Assembly (NCBI RefSeq): GCF_900105615.1
Contig: NZ_LT630003.1
Span: 62,001-126,000, forward strand
Direction of reading: 5' to 3'
Length of the DNA stretch: 64,000 nucleotides
Origin: Lacrimispora sphenoides JCM 1415
Lineage (GTDB): Bacteria; Bacillota; Clostridia; Lachnospirales; Lachnospiraceae
Shown here: piece by piece, positions 43,419-52,381 of the stretch
Layout of the letters: every line of letters begins with the position of its first letter
Numbering within the stretch: the stretch's first letter is position 1
Translations under genes and position numbers: made by a program
The notes under the pieces: generated by a model
Databases searched by the model: none
Told to the model about the DNA's origin: nothing
The model's input: only the letters and a program-made list of their open reading frames with translations

Positions 43419-44612
43419 ATGGACATTGAGAAGTTCTGTAGGGAAAATTGTGTGGAACGACGGGGAACAGGTACATTAAAGTGGGACTCACTTCAGGAAA
43501 TTTTTGGAGATGCAGACCTGCTTCCCCTATGGGTTGCCGATATGGAGATCCAGTCGCCGGCAGCAGTAAGGGAGGCTCTGGTGAAGCGCGTGGAGCACGG
43601 CGTGTTTGGCTATGGCACAGTGGAGGAAGCGTTTTTTGATTCTTTCTTTGCATGGCAGAAGAAGCATCATAATGTAGAACTTGCCAGGGAAGATATAAGG
43701 TTTGCTACCGGGGTGGTGGGATCCTTATATGCGGCTGTAAGGGCATATACCAAAGAGGAAGCGTCCGTTATTATCTGCCCTCCTGTATATTACCCATTTT
43801 ATGATGCCATACTGAACACTGGAAGAAAGCTTGTAACCTGTGAACTTGATAACAACAACGGTTATTATACCCTGGATTTTGAAAAGTTTGAAAAGGAAAT
43901 CATGGACAACAAGGCAGAGATGTTCATCCTGTGTTCCCCCCATAACCCTGTAAGCCGGGTATGGTCAGAGGAGGAGCTGGATACCATGTTCAATATCTGC
44001 CGCAGACATGGGGTGCTGGTGGTTTCCGATGAGATTCATCAGGATTTTACCTATGAGGGGAAGAAGTTCGTATCATCCGCCCTGGTCGGGGACGGTAAGT
44101 ATAAGGATATTCTGATTACCTTAAATGCAGGTTCCAAGACATTTAACTTAGCCGGGTTGATTCACTCCCATGTAATCATATTTGACAAACCGTTGATGGA
44201 AACCTATGATGCATACATCAAAAGCATTGGTTCACCGGAAGTCAACCTCATGGGTATTGCAGGAGTGGAGGCCGCTTTCCGGGGAGGAGAAGAATGGCTG
44301 GAGAATGTGAAGGCACTGATTATTCATAATTACAATTATATGAGACAAGAGTTTTTAAGAGAGCTTCCAGAGATTGTGGTTACACCTCTTGAAGGAACCT
44401 ATCTGTCCTGGATTGATTTAAGAGGCTATCTAACAGGGGAAGAGACTGCCGGCTTTATCCAGAACAAGTGCCGTCTTGCCTGCGACGTCGGTGAATGGTT
44501 CAGCCTCATGGCACACGGATTTATCCGGATTAACCTGGCTACTGATACAAAGCATGTTGTTACTGCTGTTGAGAGCATTATTAAAAACATTAAAGAAAAG
44601 GTGGGGGAATAA
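43419..44612 (+). CDS. PatB/MalY-type C-S beta-lyase (aminotransferase fold I)
   Basis: A 397-residue PLP enzyme. LPLWVADMEIQSPAAVREAL and the PLP-lysine region NAGSKTFNLAGL (K240) are typical of MalY/PatB cystathionine beta-lyases, which split cystathionine, cysteine or cystine to pyruvate, ammonia and a thiol or persulfide. AAAGGATGG precedes the ATG. The symporter gene starts at the base after its stop codon. With the downstream CoA-disulfide reductase-rhodanese gene the context points to cystine or another sulfur amino acid as substrate. Confidence 0.92.
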   Translation: MDIEKFCRENCVERRGTGTLKWDSLQEIFGDADLLPLWVADMEIQSPAAVREALVKRVEHGVFGYGTVEEAFFDSFFAWQKKHHNVELAREDIRFATGVVGSLYAAVRAYTKEEASVIICPPVYYPFYDAILNTGRKLVTCELDNNNGYYTLDFEKFEKEIMDNKAEMFILCSPHNPVSRVWSEEELDTMFNICRRHGVLVVSDEIHQDFTYEGKKFVSSALVGDGKYKDILITLNAGSKTFNLAGLIHSHVIIFDKPLMETYDAYIKSIGSPEVNLMGIAGVEAAFRGGEEWLENVKALIIHNYNYMRQEFLRELPEIVVTPLEGTYLSWIDLRGYLTGEETAGFIQNKCRLACDVGEWFSLMAHGFIRINLATDTKHVVTAVESIIKNIKEKVGE

Positions 44613-46001
44613 ATGGCTGTTTATATAAGTGTAATCTGTTTTTTAATCTATCTGGGTGTTCTGTTTGTATTACAGAAAAAAGGCAAATCTTTTAATGTAC
44701 GTGTAATAGCCGGTCTGTTCGGCGGTATTATATTTGGTGCGATCTTAAAGACGGTGGCAGATGATGCAGCGGTTTCTGAGAGTCTGCGCTGGATCAGCCT
44801 GGTGGGTACTGCATATACCAAGCTTTTAAAGATGATGGTGATCCCGTTGATTTTTGTATCCATTGTGTGTGCTATCATAAACCAGAAGTCAGGCAAGAAC
44901 CTTGGTAAGATTACAGCTCTTGTACTGGTAATTCTCCTTTCAACGGCAGCAATTTCAGCAGTGGTAGGCGGTGTTACAGCTGCGGCATTTGGTGTCAGCG
45001 CGGAGGGACTGGAGATTGGCGAGGCTGAGAGTAAGAAGACTTCCCAGCTGGAAGAGAAGGCTAAGGAGGGCCTTTCCATTGAAGATACCATTATTGATAT
45101 CATTCCATCCAACCCGATCTATGCCCTGACCGGACAGGGTAGCAATGCAACTCTTTCCGTGGTGCTCTTTGCAGCATTCCTGGGAATCGGAGTGATCGGG
45201 GTACGGACCTATGCCCCGGAACAGGCAGAATTTTTCGGGAAACTAATGAATTCGCTGAATACCTTGGTGGTGGAAGTGGTCATGATGATAATTATGCTGA
45301 CGCCATTCGGCATCTTTTCATTGATGACCAAGACCATTGCAGGAAGTGACTATACCAGTATCCTGCGGCTTGTAACCTTTGTTCTTGCTTCCTATACAGC
45401 TATATTTATCATGTTCATCATTCACGGACTGATACTGGCTGCAGTGGGAGTCAGCCCTCTTACATATTTTAAGAAGGCCATGACAACCCTTGTATTTGCT
45501 TTTACCTCCCGTACCAGTGCAGGAACCCTGCCGCTGACCATCAGGACCTTAACAGATGAGATGGGTGTGGATAACGGAGTTTCCAACTTGGCAGGTTCCC
45601 TCAGTACCTCCATCGGACAGAACGGCTGCGCAGCTATTTATCCTGCCATGCTGGTAGTCATGGTGGCTCCTGCTGTGGGCCAGCAAATTACTCCTTCTTT
45701 CTTTATTCTGATGGTAGTCATCATCACGTTTGCTTCCATTGGTATCGCCGGTGTAGGCGGCGGCGCAACCTTTGCAGGTATCACCGTGTTATCCGCACTT
45801 GGACTCCCGGTTGGCCTCGCAGGTCTGCTGGTAGGAATTGAGCCTGTCATCGACATGGCCAGGACTGCCCTGAATGTCAGCGATGGTATGGTGACCGGTT
45901 TAGTAGCTGCAAAACTGACCAATAATATAGATATGACAGTATATAATGACAAGTCGCTGAACCTGGAAAAGAAGCCGGCTTCAGCAAAGGGAAATTCATA
46001 A
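44613..46001 (+). CDS. Dicarboxylate/amino acid:cation symporter (possible cystine transporter)
   Basis: A 462-residue DAACS-family membrane protein with about eight transmembrane segments and re-entrant loops. Hallmarks are TSRTSAGTLPLTIRTL (serine-rich hairpin), GQNGCAAIYPAMLVVMVAP and GIEPVIDMARTALNVSDG (the NxxxD-type substrate/cation site). Overall layout resembles L-cystine transporter TcyP rather than DctA. Location between a C-S lyase and a CoA-disulfide reductase supports cystine import, an inference. No gap separates it from the lyase gene. Confidence 0.88.
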   Translation: MAVYISVICFLIYLGVLFVLQKKGKSFNVRVIAGLFGGIIFGAILKTVADDAAVSESLRWISLVGTAYTKLLKMMVIPLIFVSIVCAIINQKSGKNLGKITALVLVILLSTAAISAVVGGVTAAAFGVSAEGLEIGEAESKKTSQLEEKAKEGLSIEDTIIDIIPSNPIYALTGQGSNATLSVVLFAAFLGIGVIGVRTYAPEQAEFFGKLMNSLNTLVVEVVMMIIMLTPFGIFSLMTKTIAGSDYTSILRLVTFVLASYTAIFIMFIIHGLILAAVGVSPLTYFKKAMTTLVFAFTSRTSAGTLPLTIRTLTDEMGVDNGVSNLAGSLSTSIGQNGCAAIYPAMLVVMVAPAVGQQITPSFFILMVVIITFASIGIAGVGGGATFAGITVLSALGLPVGLAGLLVGIEPVIDMARTALNVSDGMVTGLVAAKLTNNIDMTVYNDKSLNLEKKPASAKGNS

Positions 46002-46028
46002 GAAAATAAATACAAAGGATGTGTGATC

Positions 46029-47726
46029 ATGGGTAAACGTGTTCTTATTGTGGGAGGTGTTGCCGGCGGTGCTTCCGCCGCAGCCAGAATCAGGCGTCTG
46101 GATGCAGATGCGTCCATAACCATATTTGAACGGGGAGAGCATGTATCCTTTTCCAACTGCTCACTTCCCTATTATTTAAGCAGGACCGTGGAGGATAAGG
46201 AATATCTGGTGCTGATGACTCCGGAGGGATTTGAGAATTCCTATGATATCGAGGTGCGTGTTAACAGTGAGGTGTGCGGCATTGACCGCACCCTTAAGAA
46301 AATACGTATTAAAGACAGTGTATCCGGCCGGGAATATGAAGAATCATATGATGAGCTGGTGCTTTCGCCAGGATCATATCCTATCCGTCCTAAGTCAATC
46401 GTGGGAGTGTCACTCCCTCATGTATTCACAGTGCGCAATGTGAATGATATTGCAGATCTGGACCAATATGTTGCCAGAGAAGAAATACGCAGTGTGGTTG
46501 TAATCGGAGGCGGCTTTATCGGCCTTGAGGTGGCAGAAAATCTGAAATCTGCAGGAAAGCAGGTAGCTGTGGCAGAGGCTGCCAGCCAGATCATGGCTCC
46601 TTTTGATCATGATATGAGCCAGATTCTGCAGAAAGAGCTCTATGATCAGGGTGTGGAACTGGCTGTGGGTGACGGTGTTAAGGCTATCACAGAGGATACG
46701 GTAATCTTAAACTCTGGCAGGGAGCTGCCCTGCGATGCAGTGGTGCTCTCCATTGGTGTACTGCCGGAGACAGAGCTGGCGAAGCAGGCAGGCCTGGAAA
46801 TCGGTGAGACCGGTGCAATCAAGGTCACACCGGATTACCGCACCAGTGACCCGCATATCTATGCAGTGGGCGATGCCATCGAAGTATACCAGCGTCTGAC
46901 CCACAGACCAACCAGGCTCCCTCTGGCTGGTCCGGCTCTGCGCCAGGCAAGGGCAGCCGCTGATGCCATGTATGGCATGTCCACCAGGAATAACGGAGTC
47001 ATTGGTTCCTGTGCTGTCAGGCTGTTCGAGTTGAACGCTGCTGCCACAGGTTTGAATGAGAGAACCGCAAAAGCAAATAATATACCATGTGATTCTGTCT
47101 ACACCATGGCCATGGATAAGGTAGGCCTGATGCCCGGCAGTTCTCCCATGCACTTTAAGCTTGTTTTCGAGGTACCCACAGGAAGGGTCCTGGGAGCCCA
47201 GGCCATCGGCAAGGGCAATGTAGACAAACGGATCGACGTTATCGCAACCCTTATTGCCATGAACGGAACACTGGAGGACTTAAAAGAACTGGAACTCTGC
47301 TACTCACCGGTGTTCGGCACAGCAAGGGATGTGGTTAATCTGTCTGCACTGGTGGCACTCAATGTCCTGCACGGTGTCTCGAAACAGGTTCATGTAAGTG
47401 AAGTGCGGGAACTGGTGGAGAGCAAAGCATGCATCATCGATGTGAGAGGCCGTGATGAGTTTGAGATGGGACATCTCATTGGAGCCGTGAATATCCCCTT
47501 AGGTGAACTCAGGCAGCGTGTATCGGAAATTCCTCATGACAGGCCGGTATACTTACACTGCAGAACCAGCCAGAGAAGCTATAATGCATCCATGGCGTTA
47601 AAGGGCCGTGGTTTTGACAATATCATTAATATTTCCGGTTCCTTCCTGGGAATCAGTTATTATGAATACTTTACGGATATGACTACGGGACGGGAGAAGA
47701 TACTAACGGAATATAATTTTTTATAA
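46029..47726 (+). CDS. CoA-disulfide reductase with C-terminal rhodanese domain
   Basis: A 565-residue FAD/NAD(P)H flavoprotein. N-terminal FAD motif IVGGVAGGASAAARIRRL; active-site cysteine in SFSNCSLPYYLS (C44); NAD(P) motif VVVIGGGFIGLEVAENL; C-terminal rhodanese domain with IDVRGRDEFEMGHLIGAVNIP and catalytic Cys511 in YLHCRTSQRS. Such fusions reduce CoA disulfides, CoA-persulfides or polysulfide, and take part in sulfur reduction. The ATG at 46029 fits AAAGGA; GTG at 46023 is too close to it. It is the last gene of the MarR-controlled unit and should handle persulfides released by the lyase. Confidence 0.93.
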   Translation: MGKRVLIVGGVAGGASAAARIRRLDADASITIFERGEHVSFSNCSLPYYLSRTVEDKEYLVLMTPEGFENSYDIEVRVNSEVCGIDRTLKKIRIKDSVSGREYEESYDELVLSPGSYPIRPKSIVGVSLPHVFTVRNVNDIADLDQYVAREEIRSVVVIGGGFIGLEVAENLKSAGKQVAVAEAASQIMAPFDHDMSQILQKELYDQGVELAVGDGVKAITEDTVILNSGRELPCDAVVLSIGVLPETELAKQAGLEIGETGAIKVTPDYRTSDPHIYAVGDAIEVYQRLTHRPTRLPLAGPALRQARAAADAMYGMSTRNNGVIGSCAVRLFELNAAATGLNERTAKANNIPCDSVYTMAMDKVGLMPGSSPMHFKLVFEVPTGRVLGAQAIGKGNVDKRIDVIATLIAMNGTLEDLKELELCYSPVFGTARDVVNLSALVALNVLHGVSKQVHVSEVRELVESKACIIDVRGRDEFEMGHLIGAVNIPLGELRQRVSEIPHDRPVYLHCRTSQRSYNASMALKGRGFDNIINISGSFLGISYYEYFTDMTTGREKILTEYNFL

Positions 47727-47737
47727 AAGTCGTATAT

Positions 47738-47784
47738 AAAAACAGACGGTATGCCTGAGATGAGGGGCATACCGTCTGTTTTTA
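47738..47784 (+). terminator. Terminator of the lyase operon
   Basis: AAAAACAGACGGTATGCC pairs with GGCATACCGTCTGTTTTT (47738-47784), a long perfect stem with T-tail. Confidence 0.9.
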
Positions 47785-47961
47785 TGGGTCGTGATCAGCA
47801 GCTTGCAGCTTGTTAAGTTTACTTAAAGCCCTGCCCGCCTCCGTAAAGAAGATTGTATGGTTTTCCTGCCTATAAAGATATTAAGGAGAATTATGGAAGA
47901 GAAAAAATTGGCTATACTTTCTATATAATTCAAATATAGCAGGAAAAATGGAGGAACGTAT
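47785..47961. other. Intergenic region before the prenyltransferase gene
   Basis: About 175 bases with no gene recognised. An 11-codon ORF (47893-47928) behind AAGGAG encodes MEEKKLAILSI; it may be chance or a leader peptide. Confidence 0.3.
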
Positions 47962-48585
47962 ATGAGAATTCCAAAGCACATTGGGATCATACCAGACGGC
48001 AACCGCCGCTGGGCCCTTGGAAAAGGAATGGGAAAAGAGGCAGGCTATGACAATGGAATATCCCCTGGAATGGTCCTTTACCACCTTTGCAGAAAACTTG
48101 GGATTAATGAAATGACCTTTTATGGCTTTACCGTGGACAATACAAAGCGTCCCTCAATTCAGAGGGAAGCCTTTTCAAAGGCATGCGTAAAAGCCGTAGA
48201 GGAATTGTCAAAGGAAGATGCCGAGCTTTTGGTTCTGGGAAAAACAACGTCAGCCATGTTTCCGGAGGAGCTGAAGCCATATACCAACAGGCATCAGTTC
48301 GGCAATGGAGGAATGAAGATCAACTTTCTGGTCAACTACAGCTGGGAGTGGGATCTGGGACTTCATGACGGAGCAATAGGCCCTAAATTAAAAACCGCCG
48401 ATGTTTCCAGGATCGATCTGGTGATCCGGTGGGGAGGCCGCAGAAGGCTGTCCGGTTTCTTGCCGGTACAGTCTGTTTACTCAGATATGTATGTAATTGA
48501 TGATTACTGGCCGGATTTTACGCCTCAGCACGTATACGATGCGATAGAATGGTATTCCAGGCAGGACGTGACTCTGGGAGGGTGA
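47962..48585 (+). CDS. Short cis-prenyltransferase (UppS-like) protein
   Basis: A 207-residue relative of undecaprenyl diphosphate synthase. It retains the catalytic N-terminal motif HIGIIPDGNRRWA, FYGFTVDNTKRP and the C-terminal IRWGGRRRLSGFLPVQSVYSD (corresponding to RTSGExRLSNFLLWQ). It is about 30-40 residues shorter than UppS, and IIMDGNGRWA is altered to IIPDGNRRWA. It is probably an accessory short-chain or specialised prenyltransferase rather than the housekeeping enzyme. ATGGAGG precedes the ATG. It stands between the lyase operon and cooS. Confidence 0.82.
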   Translation: MRIPKHIGIIPDGNRRWALGKGMGKEAGYDNGISPGMVLYHLCRKLGINEMTFYGFTVDNTKRPSIQREAFSKACVKAVEELSKEDAELLVLGKTTSAMFPEELKPYTNRHQFGNGGMKINFLVNYSWEWDLGLHDGAIGPKLKTADVSRIDLVIRWGGRRRLSGFLPVQSVYSDMYVIDDYWPDFTPQHVYDAIEWYSRQDVTLGG

Positions 48586-48682
48586 AGATACACAGATCGG
48601 ACTGTTCGATTTCATAGCAAAAGAATATGGTTACTAAAATTTGGCATACTACTTACGGAATAATATTTTGATGGAGGTAATT

Positions 48683-50596
48683 ATGCCAGAGACGGTTTTA
48701 GAAAAAACAGAAGGTCGGGTAAGCTATCATGACTCCGTGGAAGAGATGCTGGTCAGGATAAGAGATGACGGATTATCAAGCGTATTTTCCAGATGGGACG
48801 AGCAGGAAAAAATACGATGCAAATTTTGCCTGCAGGGACTAAGCTGTCAATTATGTACCAATGGACCTTGCAGAATCAATGAACAAAAAGGACCGGAAAA
48901 AGGTGTTTGCGGAATTGGGGCCGATGCCATGGCCATGAGAAATCTTCTCATGAGAAATATTATGGGCGCGGCCACCTATGCCCATCATGCTTACGAGGCC
49001 TTCCGCACCTTAAAAGAAACAGGAAAAGGCAATACCGTTTTTCAGATTGCGGACGTTAACAAATTAAAATGGATGTGTGAAAAAACCGGGATCAATACAA
49101 ACCAGGATGTGAACCAGATGGCTGTCTGCCTGGCAGAATTTCTTGACCGGGAGATGAAAATAAGCCCTGACGAGAAAAGTGTTATGGTGGAAGTCTTTTC
49201 ACCAAAAAAACGAAAAAAGATCTGGGAAGACTTACACATTTATCCATCAGGCGTTGAACACGAAGTACAGAACAGCATTGCAAGCTGCCTTACCAATGTA
49301 GATGGCGACTACGTTTCCCTGGCTACAAAAGCCCTGCGCTTAGGTCTTTCCACGATTTATACTGCGCAGATTGGTCTTGAAATGACCCAGGATATATTAT
49401 TTGGAACGCCGATGCCTCATGAAGTGGATGTGGATTTGGGAATTATGGACCCTGACTATGTAAATATTGCATTTAATGGACATCAGCCCTGGATTGGGGT
49501 TGCTGCTTTACAGATGGCAAGGATGCAGAAGTATCAGGATATGGCAAAGCAGGCCGGAGCAAAGGGAATTCACATCGTAGGTTCCATTGAGACCGGACAG
49601 GAATTGCTGCAACGGTTTGAAATGGATGATGTGTTCGTGGGCCTTATGGGAAACTGGTTATCCATTGAACCGTTTTTAGCAACAGGAACGGTGGATGCAT
49701 TTGTAATGGAAGAAAACTGTTCTCCTCCTGCCATTGATCAATATGCGGAAAAGTATCAGGTAGCACTTGTAAGTGTCAGCACAATTATCGGTGTTCCCGG
49801 CACAGAGCATAAGATGCCATATTATCCGGGTAAGGCAGAGGAAATGGCGGAGACGTGCATTAACGTTGCCATTGAGAACTTTAAGAAAAGGCATGAAAAG
49901 ATCAAGCCTATGGTGCCAAAATACAAGCAAAAAGCCATTGCCGGATTTTCCACGGAAGCAGTGTTAAATGCAATTGGAAATGATTTAAATAATCTGGTGG
50001 ATGTCATCGCAAAAGGCCAGTTAAAAGGAATTGTTGCCCTGGCAAACTGTTCCACATTGAGAAACGGGCCTCAGGATTGGAATACGGTAAATTTAACAAA
50101 AGAACTGATTAAAAAAGACATCCTTGTAGTTGCAGGAGGCTGCGGAAACCATGGATTAGAGGTTGCAGGAATGTGCAATTTAGACGCCATCGATCAGGCA
50201 GGAGAAGGACTGCAGGGAGTGTGCAGGGCGTTGGGAATTCCCCCGGTGCTAAGCTTTGGAACCTGCACGGATACAGGAAGGATTTCCATGCTTGTAACGG
50301 CCCTGGCCGACCATCTGGATGCCGATATTTCTGACCTTCCTATTGCAGTGACAGCACCGGAATGGATGGAACAGAAGGCAACCATAGATGGCTTATTTGC
50401 CATAGCATACGGAGCCTATACCCATCTTTCTCCCACTCCCTTTATCACTGGCGCACCAAAGCTTGTAAAGCTGCTCACAGAAGATGTAGAGGGCCTGACC
50501 GGCGGAAAAGTTGCGTTAGGTGATGACCCGGTACAGGTAGCCAATGATATTGAAGATCATATCATGAAAAAAAGACGGAACATGGGCTTGAATTAG
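48683..50596 (+). CDS. cooS: Anaerobic carbon monoxide dehydrogenase, catalytic subunit
   Basis: Ni-Fe-S enzyme interconverting CO and CO2. It has 637 residues; N-terminal cluster cysteines C46, C49, C55, C58, C63 and C76 (CKFCLQGLSCQLCTNGPC, VCGIGAD) would bind the D and B clusters. C-cluster sequence includes ALANCSTLRNGPQD, GGCGNHGLEVAG and SFGTCTDTGRI. No acetyl-CoA synthase, CooF, CooC or hydrogenase gene is in the window, so it is an orphan CooS. The ATG at 48683 is set by ATGGAGG; 48641 is an in-frame start without support. It is closed by a terminator shared in sequence with the nitrogenase-like cluster end. Confidence 0.97.
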   Translation: MPETVLEKTEGRVSYHDSVEEMLVRIRDDGLSSVFSRWDEQEKIRCKFCLQGLSCQLCTNGPCRINEQKGPEKGVCGIGADAMAMRNLLMRNIMGAATYAHHAYEAFRTLKETGKGNTVFQIADVNKLKWMCEKTGINTNQDVNQMAVCLAEFLDREMKISPDEKSVMVEVFSPKKRKKIWEDLHIYPSGVEHEVQNSIASCLTNVDGDYVSLATKALRLGLSTIYTAQIGLEMTQDILFGTPMPHEVDVDLGIMDPDYVNIAFNGHQPWIGVAALQMARMQKYQDMAKQAGAKGIHIVGSIETGQELLQRFEMDDVFVGLMGNWLSIEPFLATGTVDAFVMEENCSPPAIDQYAEKYQVALVSVSTIIGVPGTEHKMPYYPGKAEEMAETCINVAIENFKKRHEKIKPMVPKYKQKAIAGFSTEAVLNAIGNDLNNLVDVIAKGQLKGIVALANCSTLRNGPQDWNTVNLTKELIKKDILVVAGGCGNHGLEVAGMCNLDAIDQAGEGLQGVCRALGIPPVLSFGTCTDTGRISMLVTALADHLDADISDLPIAVTAPEWMEQKATIDGLFAIAYGAYTHLSPTPFITGAPKLVKLLTEDVEGLTGGKVALGDDPVQVANDIEDHIMKKRRNMGLN

Positions 50597-50661
50597 ATTC
50601 CAAGCGGAAAATGAAATGACCCCGGAAAATGAAAAGACAAGAATCAATGGCTTTGCAGACA

Positions 50662-50698
50662 AAGAAGGCTTCGGCATTTTTGCTGAGGCCTTCTTTTT
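50662..50698 (+). terminator. Terminator after cooS (identical to the one at 57834)
   Basis: AAGAAGGC/GCCTTCTT stem with a GCTTCGGC-type interior and T-tail. The 36 bases 50663-50698 are identical to 57834-57869. Confidence 0.88.
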
Positions 50699-50881
50699 GT
50701 ATTGGGCAGCCAGAATTGGTGTTTAGCCACTGTGCTTCCATATTTTTCTTGTTAGAAGCAGGGTGAAATAAGGCTGCTCCCCCGCTAATGAGAATTATTT
50801 CACTTTTCATTTTTCCTGTCTCCTTGTATAATTATTATATTTCCATCGTATAGCAGATATAGGAAGAAGGAGGAGTCTTAC
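50699..50881. promoter_or_regulatory. Upstream region of the Crp/Fnr gene
   Basis: No gene is seen. A TATAAT at 50826-50831 with TTTCAT 16 bases upstream (50804-50809) is a candidate promoter for the regulator gene. Confidence 0.4.
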
Positions 50882-51568
50882 GTGACACAACGGAAAAAGG
50901 ACCTGGAATTTTTAAAAACCACAGAATTATTCCAGGGAATGAATGTGGGAGGGATGGAGTATGGAATGTGCAATTTAAAAAAAGGCAGCCTGGTCAGCAA
51001 CCGTTATCAGGGAGAGAAATCCATCGGTATTGTAGTAACCGGCGAGATTACCGTCTCTTCGTTCACCCCGGATGGAAAAGAATTAACCTTGAGACAGATT
51101 TACCCGAAAGACTGTTTTGGGATCTGCACGGTTCTTACTCAAGCCGAGATGCCCAACACACTGCAGTGCATGTGCCCCACTACCGTACTGTACATAAAGA
51201 AAAGTGAACTTTTAAAGGTGTTAAAGAGGGATCCGGAGCTGATGCTTCATATCATGACGATCTTTAATAAAAAGATACTATTTCTGCAGAAGAAAGTCGA
51301 AATGCTTAATACAACCTCTGCCAAAGCCCGGCTAGCTGATTATTTAGTGAGTCATGCCAACAGCAATGGAGTGGTTTCCCTGCGAACGGGAAAGACTGGA
51401 TTATGTTCCTGTCTGGGAATCAGCCGTGCAACCTTGTATCGGGAACTGGACAACTTCCGCATTTCCCAGGCAATCGAGTATACGGAACAGAAGATTGTAA
51501 TCAGGGATGTATCTCATTTGAGACAGTTTTCCCAGTGTCATCTTGACTCCAAGGCGGCTTCATGTTAG
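50882..51568 (+). CDS. Crp/Fnr family regulator, cysteine-rich
   Basis: A 228-residue regulator: N-terminal cyclic-nucleotide-binding-like barrel (ELFQGMNVGGMEYG, GIVVTGEITVSSFTPDGKEL), a dimerisation helix and a C-terminal HTH (GLCSCLGISRATLYRELDNF). About nine cysteines occur (YGMC, DCFGIC, LQCMC, LCSC, SQC, ASC), more than is usual for Crp, so iron-sulfur, heme or thiol sensing is possible. The start is GTG at 50882 after AAGGAGGAG. It lies between cooS and the nitrogenase-like genes and could regulate either; CooA-like CO sensing is one hypothesis. Confidence 0.88.
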   Translation: MTQRKKDLEFLKTTELFQGMNVGGMEYGMCNLKKGSLVSNRYQGEKSIGIVVTGEITVSSFTPDGKELTLRQIYPKDCFGICTVLTQAEMPNTLQCMCPTTVLYIKKSELLKVLKRDPELMLHIMTIFNKKILFLQKKVEMLNTTSAKARLADYLVSHANSNGVVSLRTGKTGLCSCLGISRATLYRELDNFRISQAIEYTEQKIVIRDVSHLRQFSQCHLDSKAASC

Positions 51569-51577
51569 TATGCAGGA

Positions 51578-51593
51578 GTTAGCTATAACTAAC
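51578..51593. promoter_or_regulatory. Candidate operator before the nifH-like gene
   Basis: GTTAGCTATAACTAAC is a near-perfect 16-bp palindrome (one mismatched pair) between the regulator stop and the nifH-like start, followed by AAGGAG. Binding by the upstream Crp/Fnr protein is a guess. Confidence 0.4.
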
Positions 51594-51619
51594 TAAAGGC
51601 GAATGAAGGAGAGTCAAAT

Positions 51620-52381
51620 ATGTTAAAGATTGCAGTATATGGGAAGGGAGGAATTGGCAAAAGCACAACCACCTCAAACCTGACAGCAGCCTTGTCTGAC
51701 ATGGGATATCGGGTGATGCAGATCGGCTGTGATCCAAAAGCAGATTCCACTCAGAATCTGACATTGGGAAAACCGGTAAAGACAGTTTTGGATGCAATAA
51801 AGGAAAAGTCGGATCATGTGGAGCTTTCAGATATTGTATTTCCTGGTTATAACGGGGCGTTATGCGTGGAAGCAGGAGGACCGACTCCTGGAATTGGCTG
51901 CGCGGGGCGCGGTATTATTACCGCTTTTGAACGGTTGGAAGCATTAAATGCTTATGAGATCTACAAGCCGGATATCATACTTTATGATGTTCTTGGTGAC
52001 GTGGTATGTGGAGGCTTTGCCATGCCCATTCGGGGCGGTTATGCGGAACATGTATTTGTTGTTACTTCGGGTGAGAAGATGTCCCTTTATGCTGCCGCTA
52101 ATATAGTCAGTGCTGTTGGACAATTTTCAAAGCGGGGATATGCCCGGTATTCCGGTATCATTTTAAACTCAAGAAATATTGAAAAAGAACAGGAACTGGT
52201 ATCTGAATTTGCAGAGGAAAGCGGCGGGAAGATCGTGCGGATTCTGCCTCGTGACGGAATTGTACAGGAGGCAGAGCATCAGAAGAAAACTGTTGTGGAA
52301 GCATTTCCGGACAGTGCCATGGCAGAAGAATACCGTACATTAGCCAAATCGATTCTGGAGGTGTGCGGTCATGAAAACTGA
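51620..52381 (+). CDS. NifH-like reductase (nitrogenase Fe-protein family)
   Basis: A 253-residue P-loop ATPase and electron donor. GKGGIGKST at the N-terminus, GCDPKADST, and the cluster cysteines C94 (GIGCAGRG) and C130 ([11 protein letters not shown]) match the homodimeric Fe protein with one 4Fe-4S cluster at the interface. It should reduce the NifD/NifK-like partner encoded next, using ATP. Slightly shorter than true NifH (about 275-290). The 3' end overlaps the D-like gene by 11 bases. No NifE/N/B genes are seen, so dinitrogen reduction is unlikely. Confidence 0.92.
   Translation: MLKIAVYGKGGIGKSTTTSNLTAALSDMGYRVMQIGCDPKADSTQNLTLGKPVKTVLDAIKEKSDHVELSDIVFPGYNGALCVEAGGPTPGIGCAGRGIITAFERLEALNAYEIYKPDIILYDVLGDVVCGGFAMPIRGGYAEHVFVVTSGEKMSLYAAANIVSAVGQFSKRGYARYSGIILNSRNIEKEQELVSEFAEESGGKIVRILPRDGIVQEAEHQKKTVVEAFPDSAMAEEYRTLAKSILEVCGHEN

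Noticed and set aside
47893..47928. 11-codon ORF behind AAGGAG as a leader peptide
   Set aside because: Too short to judge, with no attenuator structure after it; mentioned only in the intergenic note.
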